From contig NZ_JAHKPI010000014.1 in assembly GCF_018860425.1 (NCBI RefSeq), positions 372,001-436,000 on the forward strand: a stretch of DNA of 64,000 bases, written 5' to 3'. Numbering within the stretch: the first letter of the stretch is position 1; every line of letters starts with the position of its first letter. The notes beneath the pieces are model-generated. The model ran no database searches, had not been told where the DNA came from, and saw nothing but the letters and a program-made list of their open reading frames with translations. The DNA is from Marinobacter sp. F3R08 (lineage in GTDB: Bacteria; Pseudomonadota; Gammaproteobacteria; Pseudomonadales; Oleiphilaceae). The translations under genes and the position numbers were made by a program. Shown in pieces: positions 7,402-14,808 of this stretch.

Positions 7402-8826
7402 TCACCACCCATACTCTGACAAACCTTCCCTCGCCAGCTCGTCATAGTTAGCAACGCTCTGATCAACTTCGGGCCGTGATTGGAAGGGGATGAAAAAGAT
7501 GTCGTTAGAAGCGGAAACTATCCCAATCTGGCACAGCGCTTTTAAATATCTGCGTATTGCAGGGACCGGCTTTGGAAGAATTGCATACTCCTTTACTGTT
7601 ACAAACCGCAGTGAGTCAGGCCTTGAGCCATATCTCTCCGCCAAAGGCTCTTCTTCGCTAAGTTCCTCAAAAGCGCTAGCCAAAGTCGTTAAAGGCACAC
7701 CGCTTCTCAACAGAAATTTATAAATATCTGCCGGATAAATAGACGGAAGATCACTTAGCCAGGCAATTTCGTCACCATAATAAAAACGCTTATTCTTGTG
7801 TTTTTGCTGAGCAATTTTCCTCATTTGATCGTCATAAATCTTCAAGATCACCCCTTCAAAAATAAGGGTCTGCCAGTATGTTCGATGAGCTTTAAATGCT
7901 AGCTCTCCCCTTACTGGAATATTTACGATAGGAGGAACTCCCCCATAACGACCAGTCAGCTTCCGGTAAACTGTATTTTCCGGTTTTTGAGGATCCTGGC
8001 ACCATTTCCAAAACTGATTCACTGCCAGCCTTCTATTTTCGAGGTCGTGATAGGCCTCAAGTAATCCCAGCTCAGAGCTATGTTTTCTTCGCCAGTCCTT
8101 TTTCTTTAAGCCTTTCTCCTCTTGTACGATTCTGGTGCTGCACCTCTCTGACGTCAGTTGAAGCTCCAATTCGCGCATCTGTTGTCGAAGGGATAGTAAA
8201 TCGTTCTCAAAACGCCTTTGTGAAATCCATTCCCTAGTGGCGGAGAAGACAACAGCTTCTTGAATTTGCTCCTTTGTTAAACCAGGCAGGTCGACGAGTG
8301 AACGTAGATCAACTTGGATAACGTCAAGGCCAGCTTTCCTGAGGGCGGCCTGTTTCTCTTCATTGACCTCATTATGGACTTTAATTTCTACATATAAATC
8401 TCCAACTTCGGGCTCTGTCCCATGAACATCAGCGATCAGCTTTCGCATAGTCGGATAGTTTTTTTCCAAGGAAGGGTTCAGCAGATTAGCTAGATAGCCC
8501 GTTCGGTTGAACTCCAAGGGTTCGACATTATTTTTTGGATTTCTCGGATAGACGCTCGCCTCAAAGTCAGGTAGCTGAATCACCCCACGATCACGCACAA
8601 TCTGCTGCGCATATTCGTGGAGCATCGTCATTGATGAGCATCCCTCGCCACCGCTGCGATGGCGGAAGTAAAAAGCCACCTTTCGGGTGCTTCTAAAATA
8701 ATTGGCAGCATCCAACCTAGAGTCGCAGACATCGCAAATGGCGCGTTCGTAGCCCTCTTCGACGTCGCTGATGTGGACGATTTTCCCTGTAAGTTGGTCC
8801 CTAGCTAAAACTGACCTATTTGCCAT
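7402..8826 (-). CDS. CoiA-like PD-(D/E)XK nuclease-domain protein
   Basis: 474 residues from ATG 8826. The N-terminus has a CoiA-type zinc-binding and fold region: C31-x2-C34, the FYFRHRSG segment (52-59), C63 and H70-E71 in a following helix. A PD-(D/E)XK core follows: D133 in the IADVHG strand and E147-I-K149 in YVEIKVHN, with VIQVDLRSL as the next strand. Residues of roughly 195-245 are a charged, probably coiled-coil segment. The C-terminal 200 residues are unassigned. DNA cleavage is inferred from the motif layout. The composition is AT-rich and codon use looks unlike flanking chromosomal genes. It is divergent from a ParS-like gene. Anti-phage or DNA-processing role is possible. Confidence 0.7.
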   Translation of the reverse strand: MANRSVLARDQLTGKIVHISDVEEGYERAICDVCDSRLDAANYFRSTRKVAFYFRHRSGGEGCSSMTMLHEYAQQIVRDRGVIQLPDFEASVYPRNPKNNVEPLEFNRTGYLANLLNPSLEKNYPTMRKLIADVHGTEPEVGDLYVEIKVHNEVNEEKQAALRKAGLDVIQVDLRSLVDLPGLTKEQIQEAVVFSATREWISQRRFENDLLSLRQQMRELELQLTSERCSTRIVQEEKGLKKKDWRRKHSSELGLLEAYHDLENRRLAVNQFWKWCQDPQKPENTVYRKLTGRYGGVPPIVNIPVRGELAFKAHRTYWQTLIFEGVILKIYDDQMRKIAQQKHKNKRFYYGDEIAWLSDLPSIYPADIYKFLLRSGVPLTTLASAFEELSEEEPLAERYGSRPDSLRFVTVKEYAILPKPVPAIRRYLKALCQIGIVSASNDIFFIPFQSRPEVDQSVANYDELAREGLSEYGW

Positions 8827-8863
8827 TGTGAAGAAATCCACTTAGCGGGGTAGGCTTGACCAC

Positions 8864-8886
8864 CCCTAACCGTACATAGGTTAGGG
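8864..8886. promoter_or_regulatory. Palindrome between nuclease and ParS-like genes
   Basis: Perfect 8-bp inverted repeat CCCTAACC / GGTTAGGG with a 7-base centre, in the 75-base divergent intergenic region. It ends 2 bases before the probable ribosome site (ACGGAG, 8888-8893) of the ParS-like gene. A second shorter repeat GGGGT/ACCCC overlaps its left side (8847-8866). An operator for an unidentified regulator, or an mRNA hairpin controlling translation of the downstream gene, would both fit. Confidence 0.5.
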
Positions 8887-8901
8887 CACGGAGATTCATT
8901 G

Positions 8902-9117
8902 ATGAATGACCCAGCAAACACTCTTAAAGAACAGCGCGCGGCAATCAGGAGCGCGGCCGTTGAGGCGTTCGACGATGATGCAACTTTAGCAGAATCTTGG
9001 CTAAACCAATCGATTGAGATTCTTGGGAATCAAAGGCCGGTTAATTTCATGGATAGCCTCGAACGCATTCGTATTCTCAAGGGCGTCATCGGCAGACTGG
9101 AAGACGGCTTCCCATGA
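8902..9117 (+). CDS. Minimal ParS/MbcA/Xre-type antitoxin toxin-binding domain
   Basis: 71 residues from ATG 8902 with ACGGAG upstream. The C-terminal half matches the DUF2384 toxin-binding domain of Xre/MbcA/ParS antitoxins: FDDDATLAESWLNQSIEILG, then RPVNFMDS and a final amphipathic helix ending RLEDGFP. In complete antitoxins this domain follows an HTH; here only about 25 residues precede it, so no DNA-binding domain is present. No RES-domain toxin gene follows, which is the usual partner. It may be an orphan immunity or anti-toxin adaptor, or a remnant. The start is well supported and the reading frame intact. Confidence 0.75.
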   Translation: MNDPANTLKEQRAAIRSAAVEAFDDDATLAESWLNQSIEILGNQRPVNFMDSLERIRILKGVIGRLEDGFP

Positions 9118-9178
9118 AAGGGAGGCTTGGCCTTTAGAAACTGAGACCTCTGAGCTTTGTGCCGTGTAAATACATATC

Positions 9179-9361
9179 TCAATTCGGTGCTATCGGGCAT
9201 GGTATTGAAACCTCAACATGGCTGGAGATTGACACTACAAATTGGGCGCTCTGGTCGCAAAGCGGACATTCAGATTTGGGGATAGCGCCGGGCTCAGCCG
9301 CCAGTTTGAAGCGGCAGCGGAAAACTGGTCGACTGAAGCCCCTTGTTAACTTCTGCCTCAC
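9179..9361 (-). CDS. Small Cys-containing ORF coupled to the GHKL gene
   Basis: 60 codons starting at a GTG whose bases overlap the TGA stop of the GHKL-nuclease gene (GTGA arrangement), so translation could be coupled. The product is basic at the N-terminus and contains KSECPLCDQSAQF and a later PCP, resembling half of a zinc ribbon with the second Cys pair lost. It could be a short accessory protein, or a 3' remnant of a longer one that has been truncated. The rest of 9118-9178 shows nothing. Low confidence because it is short. Confidence 0.35.
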   Translation of the reverse strand: MRQKLTRGFSRPVFRCRFKLAAEPGAIPKSECPLCDQSAQFVVSISSHVEVSIPCPIAPN

Positions 9362-11295
9362 TCTTGGCCGGCTGCAAAATCTAAATCTTTTTGCTCGGGG
9401 TTCCCCAAAAGCTCATTTAGAAGTGGACCATCCTCCAAGCCGTCATACCGACCTTCGATTTTTTCTTTTAGCGAAAACAATCGAGCCTCAGCGCTCCGTA
9501 CCAATTCAGAATATGTTATCGCATGAACTTCCCCAAACTGCTCATCCTTTGACTTTCCTACTGACTGGTATTTTCCTGTGAGGTTGTCAATACTATCACC
9601 GACGACAAAAGCTTTTATATATGGCTGAGAGGATCCAACGCCGGCATGCCAGATATCCTCAACATAATATTTAGCCTGATCCATTTCTCCGCGGCCAATC
9701 TCAAAGCCACCTTTCTTTAGCTCGATTAACAAAACTCTTTTTGTTTTTCTTATTTCACCCGAGAACTCTTCAAGACCTAATGAACTAATAGAGGAATTTT
9801 CACCAACCACAATATCTGGTCTCTTCGCAGAATTAGTAAAATCCTCTTTCTTATATTTTCTTCCAAATACAGAAATCATCGTCTTGATCAGCCCCTTATT
9901 GCTTGCATACTCTGGCGTATCGAATTCAGGGCCGAATACCCACCTGGCCTTTTCGATAAGGGGGTGCAACGTATGGAGCTCGTCTACACTATGGTCACCG
10001 CTCAGCCTCTCTATCGCCTCGATTACTTTTATTCTAGAATCTATTTCAGCAAGAATGGACATTGCATCTGACACGTTCCATTCCTCTAAGAACGAGTTCA
10101 GTGATTCAGAATCGTTTGGCGATATATTTGTTAGCTTATATAATAACGAGATCCCAGATCTAGATTTTTCAAGATTAAGAGCCGCTTTAAATGCAAGCTC
10201 AAGAAGCTCAATCCTTATGTCAGGACTTCCGGCTAAAATTTGATCAACAAAATTAACCAACTCTCTTCGAGCCAGTCTTGGCAGCTCTTTTAACTCACCT
10301 TTATGCGAATCAAAAACCTGACGCTTAGTTGTTTCTATTTCGTTTTTTGAAAGCTCTAAGTAGCATGATTTAACAAAATCAGAAATTTCTTCTGCTATCA
10401 GATTTAGGGCGGAAAAATCAGATTTAAAGCCAGACCAATCGGCCTCAATGAAGTCAAAAAGGTCCTCAGACTCCGCTATCACGGTGTATCTTTTAGCAAA
10501 AGATTTCCGCCCGTCAAATACTTGCTGCCCGTTTATGGACCAAGAAGGATCGCCCAATAAACGACCGCCCAACCAAAAAGCTACCCCATGCTGTCTAGCC
10601 GTTCGGGAGGTTGTTGATGAATCAACCAGAGTCAACTTTATATTGATACTTCCAACAGGATTGATTTCTGTGCTTTTGACGATACCTGGGTGCTCTGATA
10701 GCGTTATAAGCCTCCCATTTACATATACTTTGAATTCAGGATTGAACAAAAATCTGGCTGATATAGTTTCGGTAAGTTCTTCAACCGGTATCAAGTTTTT
10801 ATTAGCAATTACCTTTATCTTTGTTCCATGACCTGGCTTATCTTCCTTGCGGTGCTCTTTAACCTCTATAGGTTGCCTGCCGGATGACAACTTCAGCTCG
10901 TAAATATTGCATTCTTTATTACGCCAAGTCTCGACGGTATACTCATCATCAAAACAGAGACCCGCATGCCGTCCGACGCCGTTTCTTCCGAAGGCGAGTC
11001 TAGTCTTTCCCAGATTATTATCTTCAGGTATTTCTACCAAGGAACCTTGATGCTTCTTTCTGTCATAGCGTAGCTTCAACCACCTTTGCTCGAATTGCGA
11101 TTCGGTCAGGCCAACCCCATTGTCTTCGACTGTAATGAGGCTTCCTTTCTCATCCGGAAAAATGATTCTTACCTCAGACGCGCCTGCATCGTGACCATTT
11201 GCAATTAGTTCTGTGATGGCTACATCGGCCTTTGTGGCAATGGAACCAATCTCCCTAGTTAAAAATCCATCCTCATAAGTGACCGAGTATTCCAT
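9358..11295 (-). CDS. GHKL ATPase fused to PD-(D/E)XK nuclease, putative defence protein
   Basis: 645 residues from ATG 11295 (AAAAGGAC upstream). The N-terminal third is a GHKL ATPase of Hsp90/MutL/MORC type: N box E29...N33..D36, G1 box D58-N-G-V-G62, a FGRNGVGRHAG lid segment and a later GHGTKI. A second beta-rich transducer-like part follows, then a helical middle. The C-terminal 150 residues hold a nuclease: R492-P-D494, E525-L-K-K and Q540, the order seen in PD-(D/E)XK enzymes such as the Shedu/DUF4263 type. An ATP-gated nuclease acting on foreign DNA is the natural inference. The gene is AT-rich and may be the effector of this block. A housekeeping MutL or gyrase role is unlikely given the domain order. 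Confidence 0.75.
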   Translation of the reverse strand: MEYSVTYEDGFLTREIGSIATKADVAITELIANGHDAGASEVRIIFPDEKGSLITVEDNGVGLTESQFEQRWLKLRYDRKKHQGSLVEIPEDNNLGKTRLAFGRNGVGRHAGLCFDDEYTVETWRNKECNIYELKLSSGRQPIEVKEHRKEDKPGHGTKIKVIANKNLIPVEELTETISARFLFNPEFKVYVNGRLITLSEHPGIVKSTEINPVGSINIKLTLVDSSTTSRTARQHGVAFWLGGRLLGDPSWSINGQQVFDGRKSFAKRYTVIAESEDLFDFIEADWSGFKSDFSALNLIAEEISDFVKSCYLELSKNEIETTKRQVFDSHKGELKELPRLARRELVNFVDQILAGSPDIRIELLELAFKAALNLEKSRSGISLLYKLTNISPNDSESLNSFLEEWNVSDAMSILAEIDSRIKVIEAIERLSGDHSVDELHTLHPLIEKARWVFGPEFDTPEYASNKGLIKTMISVFGRKYKKEDFTNSAKRPDIVVGENSSISSLGLEEFSGEIRKTKRVLLIELKKGGFEIGRGEMDQAKYYVEDIWHAGVGSSQPYIKAFVVGDSIDNLTGKYQSVGKSKDEQFGEVHAITYSELVRSAEARLFSLKEKIEGRYDGLEDGPLLNELLGNPEQKDLDFAAGQE

Positions 11296-11352
11296 AATCG
11301 TCCTTTTATACAGACTCAAGTTGTTGACTACATTAACTGCCATCTTTGCAGA

Positions 11353-11432
11353 GTTAACGCTGAAGCACAGCGGCGCCACGACTGTGGCGTCCGGCGGCCA
11401 GCGGCCGTGTACTGATGCGCCTTGTTAATGGC
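11353..11432 (-). repeat. Second attC-like imperfect palindrome
   Basis: An 80-base element. Read on the minus strand it begins TTAACAAGGCGCATCAG and ends GTGCTTCAGCGTTAAC, the look of many chromosomal attC sites. Outer arms TTAAC/GTTAA pair; inner arms ACGGC/GCCG pair around a GC-rich middle with a perfect CGCCAC/GTGGCG hairpin. It lies about 60 bases upstream of the GHKL gene start and has the same orientation as the candidate at 6277-6359. The core sites deviate from RYYYAAC/GTTRRRY. Its end GTTAATGGCC recurs inverted as GGCCATTAAC at 11633-11642. Confidence 0.45.
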
Positions 11433-11667
11433 CGGTTACCCGGCAGTCCATCCCTGGCACTCGAATCCGAATGCCTTTTACCAAACAGCTTGCACTGACC
11501 CTAGCCCATGGCGAAAGGAACCAGAACACGAAACTCACGGATTTTGCAGTATTTTGCGGGGAGAAGAGCTGGACGGTGATAAACGTTTGAAAGCAACTCC
11601 CTGCTTTACTGCCTGAATCCTTCCGAGGCCTTGGCCATTAACGGCTAATTAGACGAATGCGGTCGCC

Positions 11668-11685
11668 TATCACGTATTCGTGATA
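11668..11685. repeat. Short perfect palindrome TATCACG-N4-CGTGATA
   Basis: Two perfect 7-base arms separated by TATT in the gene-free stretch. It could be a binding site for a dimeric regulator or part of a recombination site; no gene lies close enough to say. Confidence 0.4.
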
Positions 11686-11764
11686 ATCCAATCAGGCAAT
11701 CGACCAAAAATGAGTTTAATCCCTAAAACCAGACACTTACAGTCAAGGACTAACGGCTTGTGCC

Positions 11765-11912
11765 GGAGTTATATGTATTTCTTTCCTTTGACACTTTTGA
11801 GGGCGTACGCATAACTCTCAGGTCTTTTATGACTATCCTCAAAAATATCATATACCTATAGGGCCTACTCTGATTAACTGAGGGAGTTATACGAGCCCGG
11901 TGGTATAACTCC
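11765..11912. repeat. Cluster of GAGTTAT-type direct and inverted repeats
   Basis: GGAGTTATA occurs at 11765-11773 and 11883-11891, and inverted at 11904-11912; a further inverted variant ATAACTCTCAG lies near 11816-11826 and pairs with CTGAGGGAGTTAT ending about 11890. The pair 11883-11892 / 11903-11912 forms a perfect 10-bp hairpin with a 10-base loop. The arrangement recalls folded recombination sites or iterons, but no known element was recognised. Confidence 0.5.
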
Positions 11913-12089
11913 GATGGTTTATCCATATTGGCAGAATAGTTCACTCTCGGAAATTTGCCCTGGAAGTGGGCTTCTCGTCGAGCCGTGCATCTGATTGGTG
12001 GCGGTCACGCAGATAAAAGTTTAGGTTTTACCCAGAGCCTTTTACTATCGGAGGCTCCAAGGAATTAACCGGCTTTAAAGGAAGTCTGT

Positions 12090-12539
12090 GTGAAAGCATT
12101 CGTTGTTTTGATCTCTTGCTGCATTCTCCCCCTCGCCGCAAACGCCGGCGTCTACAAATGGGTCGATGCCAACGGGCAGACTCACTTTGGAGATCGCCCT
12201 CCGGCTGACGCTGAATCCAGTGAAGTCAGGATTGACCCGGCGCCGGCCAGCTTTGATGCCGCTGCCCGGGAGCGCGTTCGGAGGATGATGGAATTTGTGG
12301 AGCAACAGCAGAGTGAACGCACGGCGCAGCAGGCCGTGGATGTTCTGGTTGAAGAGGATTCGAGAAAGCGCACAGACCTGTGCAAAAAGCTTCAGTCGCG
12401 TGAAAAGTATCTGGCCAGTGTCTCCAGGCTGTACGATATCAATGAACAGGGTGAGCGGGTGTATGTGAATGAGGCCGAGAATGACCGGATTCGTGAGGAT
12501 TTTGGCGCGACAGTGCAGAAAGCCTGCGGTGACAGCTAG
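12090..12539 (+). CDS. DUF4124-domain exported protein
   Basis: 149 residues from GTG 12090, with AAAGGAAG at 12077-12084. A signal peptide (VVLISCCILPLAANA) is followed at once by the DUF4124 signature GVYKWVDANGQTHFGDRPP, a short beta-hairpin module common in exported proteins of gammaproteobacteria. The remainder is a charged helix (about 58-120) with one Cys near 96 and one near 146. Function of the family is unknown; a periplasmic or envelope role follows from the signal. It marks the return to ordinary chromosomal composition after the accessory block. Confidence 0.82.
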   Translation: MKAFVVLISCCILPLAANAGVYKWVDANGQTHFGDRPPADAESSEVRIDPAPASFDAAARERVRRMMEFVEQQQSERTAQQAVDVLVEEDSRKRTDLCKKLQSREKYLASVSRLYDINEQGERVYVNEAENDRIREDFGATVQKACGDS

Positions 12540-12661
12540 TGGTTACCTCTGCTTTATCCATGCGGGCGTTTGACACGGATCAAGACTGGCGGTTGCGGCG
12601 AGTCATACACTGAAACGAGTCGGAAACACTTTATCCCCCCACAGTCATGGAGACTGCGATT

Positions 12662-12919
12662 ATGTCCTTGGAAAAACACGATCTGATTCATGAGCTGCCG
12701 GATTCCAAAGAAGCCATTCATCTGCTGAAAACCAACAGCAACCATTTTGCCAAGCTGTTTGATGAATACCATGAGGTGGATCATGAGGTTCATCGCATTG
12801 AATCGGGTGCCGAGACCACGTCGGATGAGTACATTGAAACCCTGAAGAAGAAGCGACTGAACCTGAAGGATCAGTTGGTCGGGATGATTCGTGAGTACGA
12901 GGCTTCATCGGCCAGTTGA
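12662..12919 (+). CDS. YdcH-like DUF465 protein
   Basis: 85 residues from ATG 12662, preceded by TGGAGAC. The sequence has the DUF465 layout: a short N-terminal part (HDLIHELPDSKEAIHLLK), the NNHFAKLFDEYHEVDHEVHRIE-like helix and TSDEYIETLKKKRLNLKDQL, forming a small helical hairpin. The cellular role of YdcH is not established. No membrane or signal segment. It stands alone between the DUF4124 and the phosphodiesterase genes. Confidence 0.88.
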   Translation: MSLEKHDLIHELPDSKEAIHLLKTNSNHFAKLFDEYHEVDHEVHRIESGAETTSDEYIETLKKKRLNLKDQLVGMIREYEASSAS

Positions 12920-13012
12920 GAATCATCTAGCCTTCATAAAAACGTCTTTACGCCGTAACGCTCCTTGTGAACACTGGTGAGGCAGTATCGTTCATTTCAC
13001 AAGGAGCTGGTT

Positions 13013-14341
13013 ATGAAGTTACGCACGATTCTGGGCCTCGCGCTTTGCACGGCGGCCCTCACAACGGCACATGCCGCCCCGGGTAAGGGGTCTCAAGAAT
13101 CCTGGGGTTCTCCCGGTTCTGAGGGTTGGAAGCACGGTCCTTCAAGCGGTTGGCATAATCAGGCCGGTGGCAGGCAGCCGATCCATCTTGGGCCACGCCC
13201 TTTCTGGCTGGTAGAGAACATGGATGACGGCCCGCTGAAAAAACGCCTGCAGTCCTGCAATACCCGCCAATTCAAACGTTCGGATTTCTCTATTGGCCAC
13301 CGTGGCGCTCCGCTGCAATTTCCCGAGCATACGCTCCAGTCCTACGTGGCTGCGGCCCAGATGGGCGCGGGAATTGTGGAGTGCGACGTGGCGTTCACCA
13401 AAGATCGGGAACTGGTTTGCCGGCACGCCCAGAACGATCTGCACACCACCACCAATATCGTTGCTGTGCCGGAGCTGAATGCCAAATGTACCCAGCCGTT
13501 TGTTCCGGCTGATCCGGCCTCTGGTACCCCCGCGAAGGCCGAGTGTCGCACCAGCGACATTACCCTGGCCGAGTTCAAGTCCCTGAAGGGCAAGATGGAT
13601 GCCTACAACCCGATGGCAACCACGCCGGAGGAGTATCTGGGCGGCACCGCAGACTGGCGTACGGATCTTTACGCCAGTCAGGGCACGCTGATGACACACA
13701 AGGAGAGCATTGAGCTTTTCAAGACGTTGGGTGTGAAGTTCACCCCGGAGCTGAAATCACCCGTTGTCGATATGCCATTTGAAGGCGATTACAGCCAGCA
13801 GGATTATGCCCTGCAGATGATCCAGGATTATGTTGATGCGGGTGTCCGACCCAGAGATGTTTGGCCCCAGTCGTTCAATCTGGATGATGTGCTTTTCTGG
13901 GTGAACGAGACGCCCCGGTTTGGCCGGCAGGCTGTTTTCCTGGACCAGTCAGCGCCTACATCGGAGAACACCTCTCTGGCCTACATGGAGGATCTGAAGG
14001 CCCAGGGTGTGAATATTCTGGCGCCGGCTCTGTGGAAGATGCTGACGCTGGACAGCCACGGCAAGATTGTTCCATCCGAATACGCAGAGAATGCTCGCAC
14101 GGCGGATCTGGACATGATTGCCTGGACGGTTGAGCGCAGTGGTCCGCTTGAAAATGGCGGTGGCTGGTATTACCAAACGGTAACCGATGCCATTAACAAC
14201 GATGGCGATATGTTCACTGTGATTGACGTTCTGGCTCGAGATGTAGGTGTGATAGGCATCTTCTCGGACTGGCCGGCCACCACGACGTATTACGCCAACT
14301 GCATGGGTCTGGCGGGCAAACCCGGGAAGGGGCACCGGTGA
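13013..14341 (+). CDS. Secreted glycerophosphodiester phosphodiesterase
   Basis: 442 residues from ATG 13013 (AAGGAG 12 bases upstream). A signal peptide ([15 protein letters not shown]) and a Gly/Ser/His-rich linker precede the GDPD TIM barrel. Catalytic residues are visible: H96-R97 in IGHRGAP, E105 in PEHT, E123 and D125 in VECDVAFT, and H138 in RHAQNDL. It should hydrolyse glycerophosphodiesters to glycerol-3-phosphate and an alcohol in the periplasm or outside, supplying phosphate and carbon from lipid headgroups. Length is above the cytosolic enzymes because of insertions between 140 and 240, as in periplasmic GlpQ-like forms. Monocistronic by position. Confidence 0.9.
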   Translation: MKLRTILGLALCTAALTTAHAAPGKGSQESWGSPGSEGWKHGPSSGWHNQAGGRQPIHLGPRPFWLVENMDDGPLKKRLQSCNTRQFKRSDFSIGHRGAPLQFPEHTLQSYVAAAQMGAGIVECDVAFTKDRELVCRHAQNDLHTTTNIVAVPELNAKCTQPFVPADPASGTPAKAECRTSDITLAEFKSLKGKMDAYNPMATTPEEYLGGTADWRTDLYASQGTLMTHKESIELFKTLGVKFTPELKSPVVDMPFEGDYSQQDYALQMIQDYVDAGVRPRDVWPQSFNLDDVLFWVNETPRFGRQAVFLDQSAPTSENTSLAYMEDLKAQGVNILAPALWKMLTLDSHGKIVPSEYAENARTADLDMIAWTVERSGPLENGGGWYYQTVTDAINNDGDMFTVIDVLARDVGVIGIFSDWPATTTYYANCMGLAGKPGKGHR

Positions 14342-14390
14342 TCCAATAGCCGGTAATCTGCGTTTAATTTATATGTGCTAGGCTAGAGGG

Positions 14391-14421
14391 CCCTCCGTAA
14401 AGATCGCTGATCATCGGAGGG
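14391..14421 (+). terminator. Hairpin after the phosphodiesterase gene
   Basis: CCCTCCG (14391-14397) pairs with CGGAGGG (14415-14421); the loop contains a second small repeat GATC...GATC. It lies 50 bases after the phosphodiesterase stop and 58 before the YqjD-like start. No T run follows, so it may be a 3'-end structure or leader element rather than a standard terminator. Confidence 0.4.
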
Positions 14422-14479
14422 TGCTCTTAATCTGCAATCGCCAAATTAGCAGTAAATCTATTGTTTAAGGAGGCAGAAC

Positions 14480-14806
14480 ATGGAAGCCAAATCTTCTACC
14501 CAGGACGACTATAACCAGGTCAGGCAGGATCTTCAGGAATTGCGCGAGGATCTGGCCAAGCTGACCCGGTCGGTTTCTGAAGGCCAGAAAAGCAACATCA
14601 GCAACCTGCGTGACGAGATCCGTCGAGAGAGTCGAGAGGCTCTTGATCAGGTCCGGCAAAGAGGCGATGAGGCTTTACATCGTGCCAAGGATGCTGGTGA
14701 TAAAGCGTTTCAGGATGTTGAACACAAGATTGAGGAGCGCCCGTTTCTCAGCATAATCCTCATGTTTCTGGCGGGCATCCTGGTGGGCAAGCTGCTTGAT
14801 CGCTGA
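14480..14806 (+). CDS. ElaB/YqjD-like DUF883 membrane-anchored protein
   Basis: 108 residues with AAGGAGG upstream of ATG 14480. A long charged helix (1-85, many Arg/Glu heptads) is followed by a single C-terminal transmembrane segment, FLSIILMFLAGILVGKLL, with a Gly-rich pattern typical of YqjD and ElaB. In E. coli these proteins are inner-membrane anchored and bind ribosomes in stationary phase. The next gene encodes the partner-type YqjE-like membrane protein 2 bases downstream, the same order as in E. coli yqjD-yqjE. Probably expressed on entry into stationary phase, by analogy. Confidence 0.87.
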   Translation: MEAKSSTQDDYNQVRQDLQELREDLAKLTRSVSEGQKSNISNLRDEIRRESREALDQVRQRGDEALHRAKDAGDKAFQDVEHKIEERPFLSIILMFLAGILVGKLLDR

Positions 14807-14808
14807 TC

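Larger units (their letters stand above)
11433..12089. other. Gene-free, repeat-containing stretch
   Basis: About 650 bases without a convincing gene; short ORFs here lack ribosome sites and ordered composition. It contains GGCCATTAAC (11633-11642), inverse of 11424-11433; a perfect 7-bp palindrome around 11668-11685; and several copies of a GAGTTAT motif in both orientations between 11765 and 11912, including a 10-bp perfect hairpin. The last 100 bases carry the upstream region of the DUF4124 gene. It looks like the scar or junction of a mobile region rather than regulatory DNA of one gene. Confidence 0.5.

Noticed and set aside
9159-9581. Plus-strand ORF of 140 codons overlapping the GHKL gene end
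   Set aside because: Most of it runs antisense to the GHKL coding end, has no ribosome site and no recognisable domain; I treat it as a shadow.
11422-11616. 64-codon plus-strand ORF in the repeat-rich stretch
   Set aside because: It starts at the edge of the attC-like palindrome, lacks a ribosome site and has random-looking composition.
11750-11944. 64-codon minus-strand ORF
   Set aside because: It spans the GAGTTAT repeats, so the reading frame is an accident of repeat DNA; no start signal.
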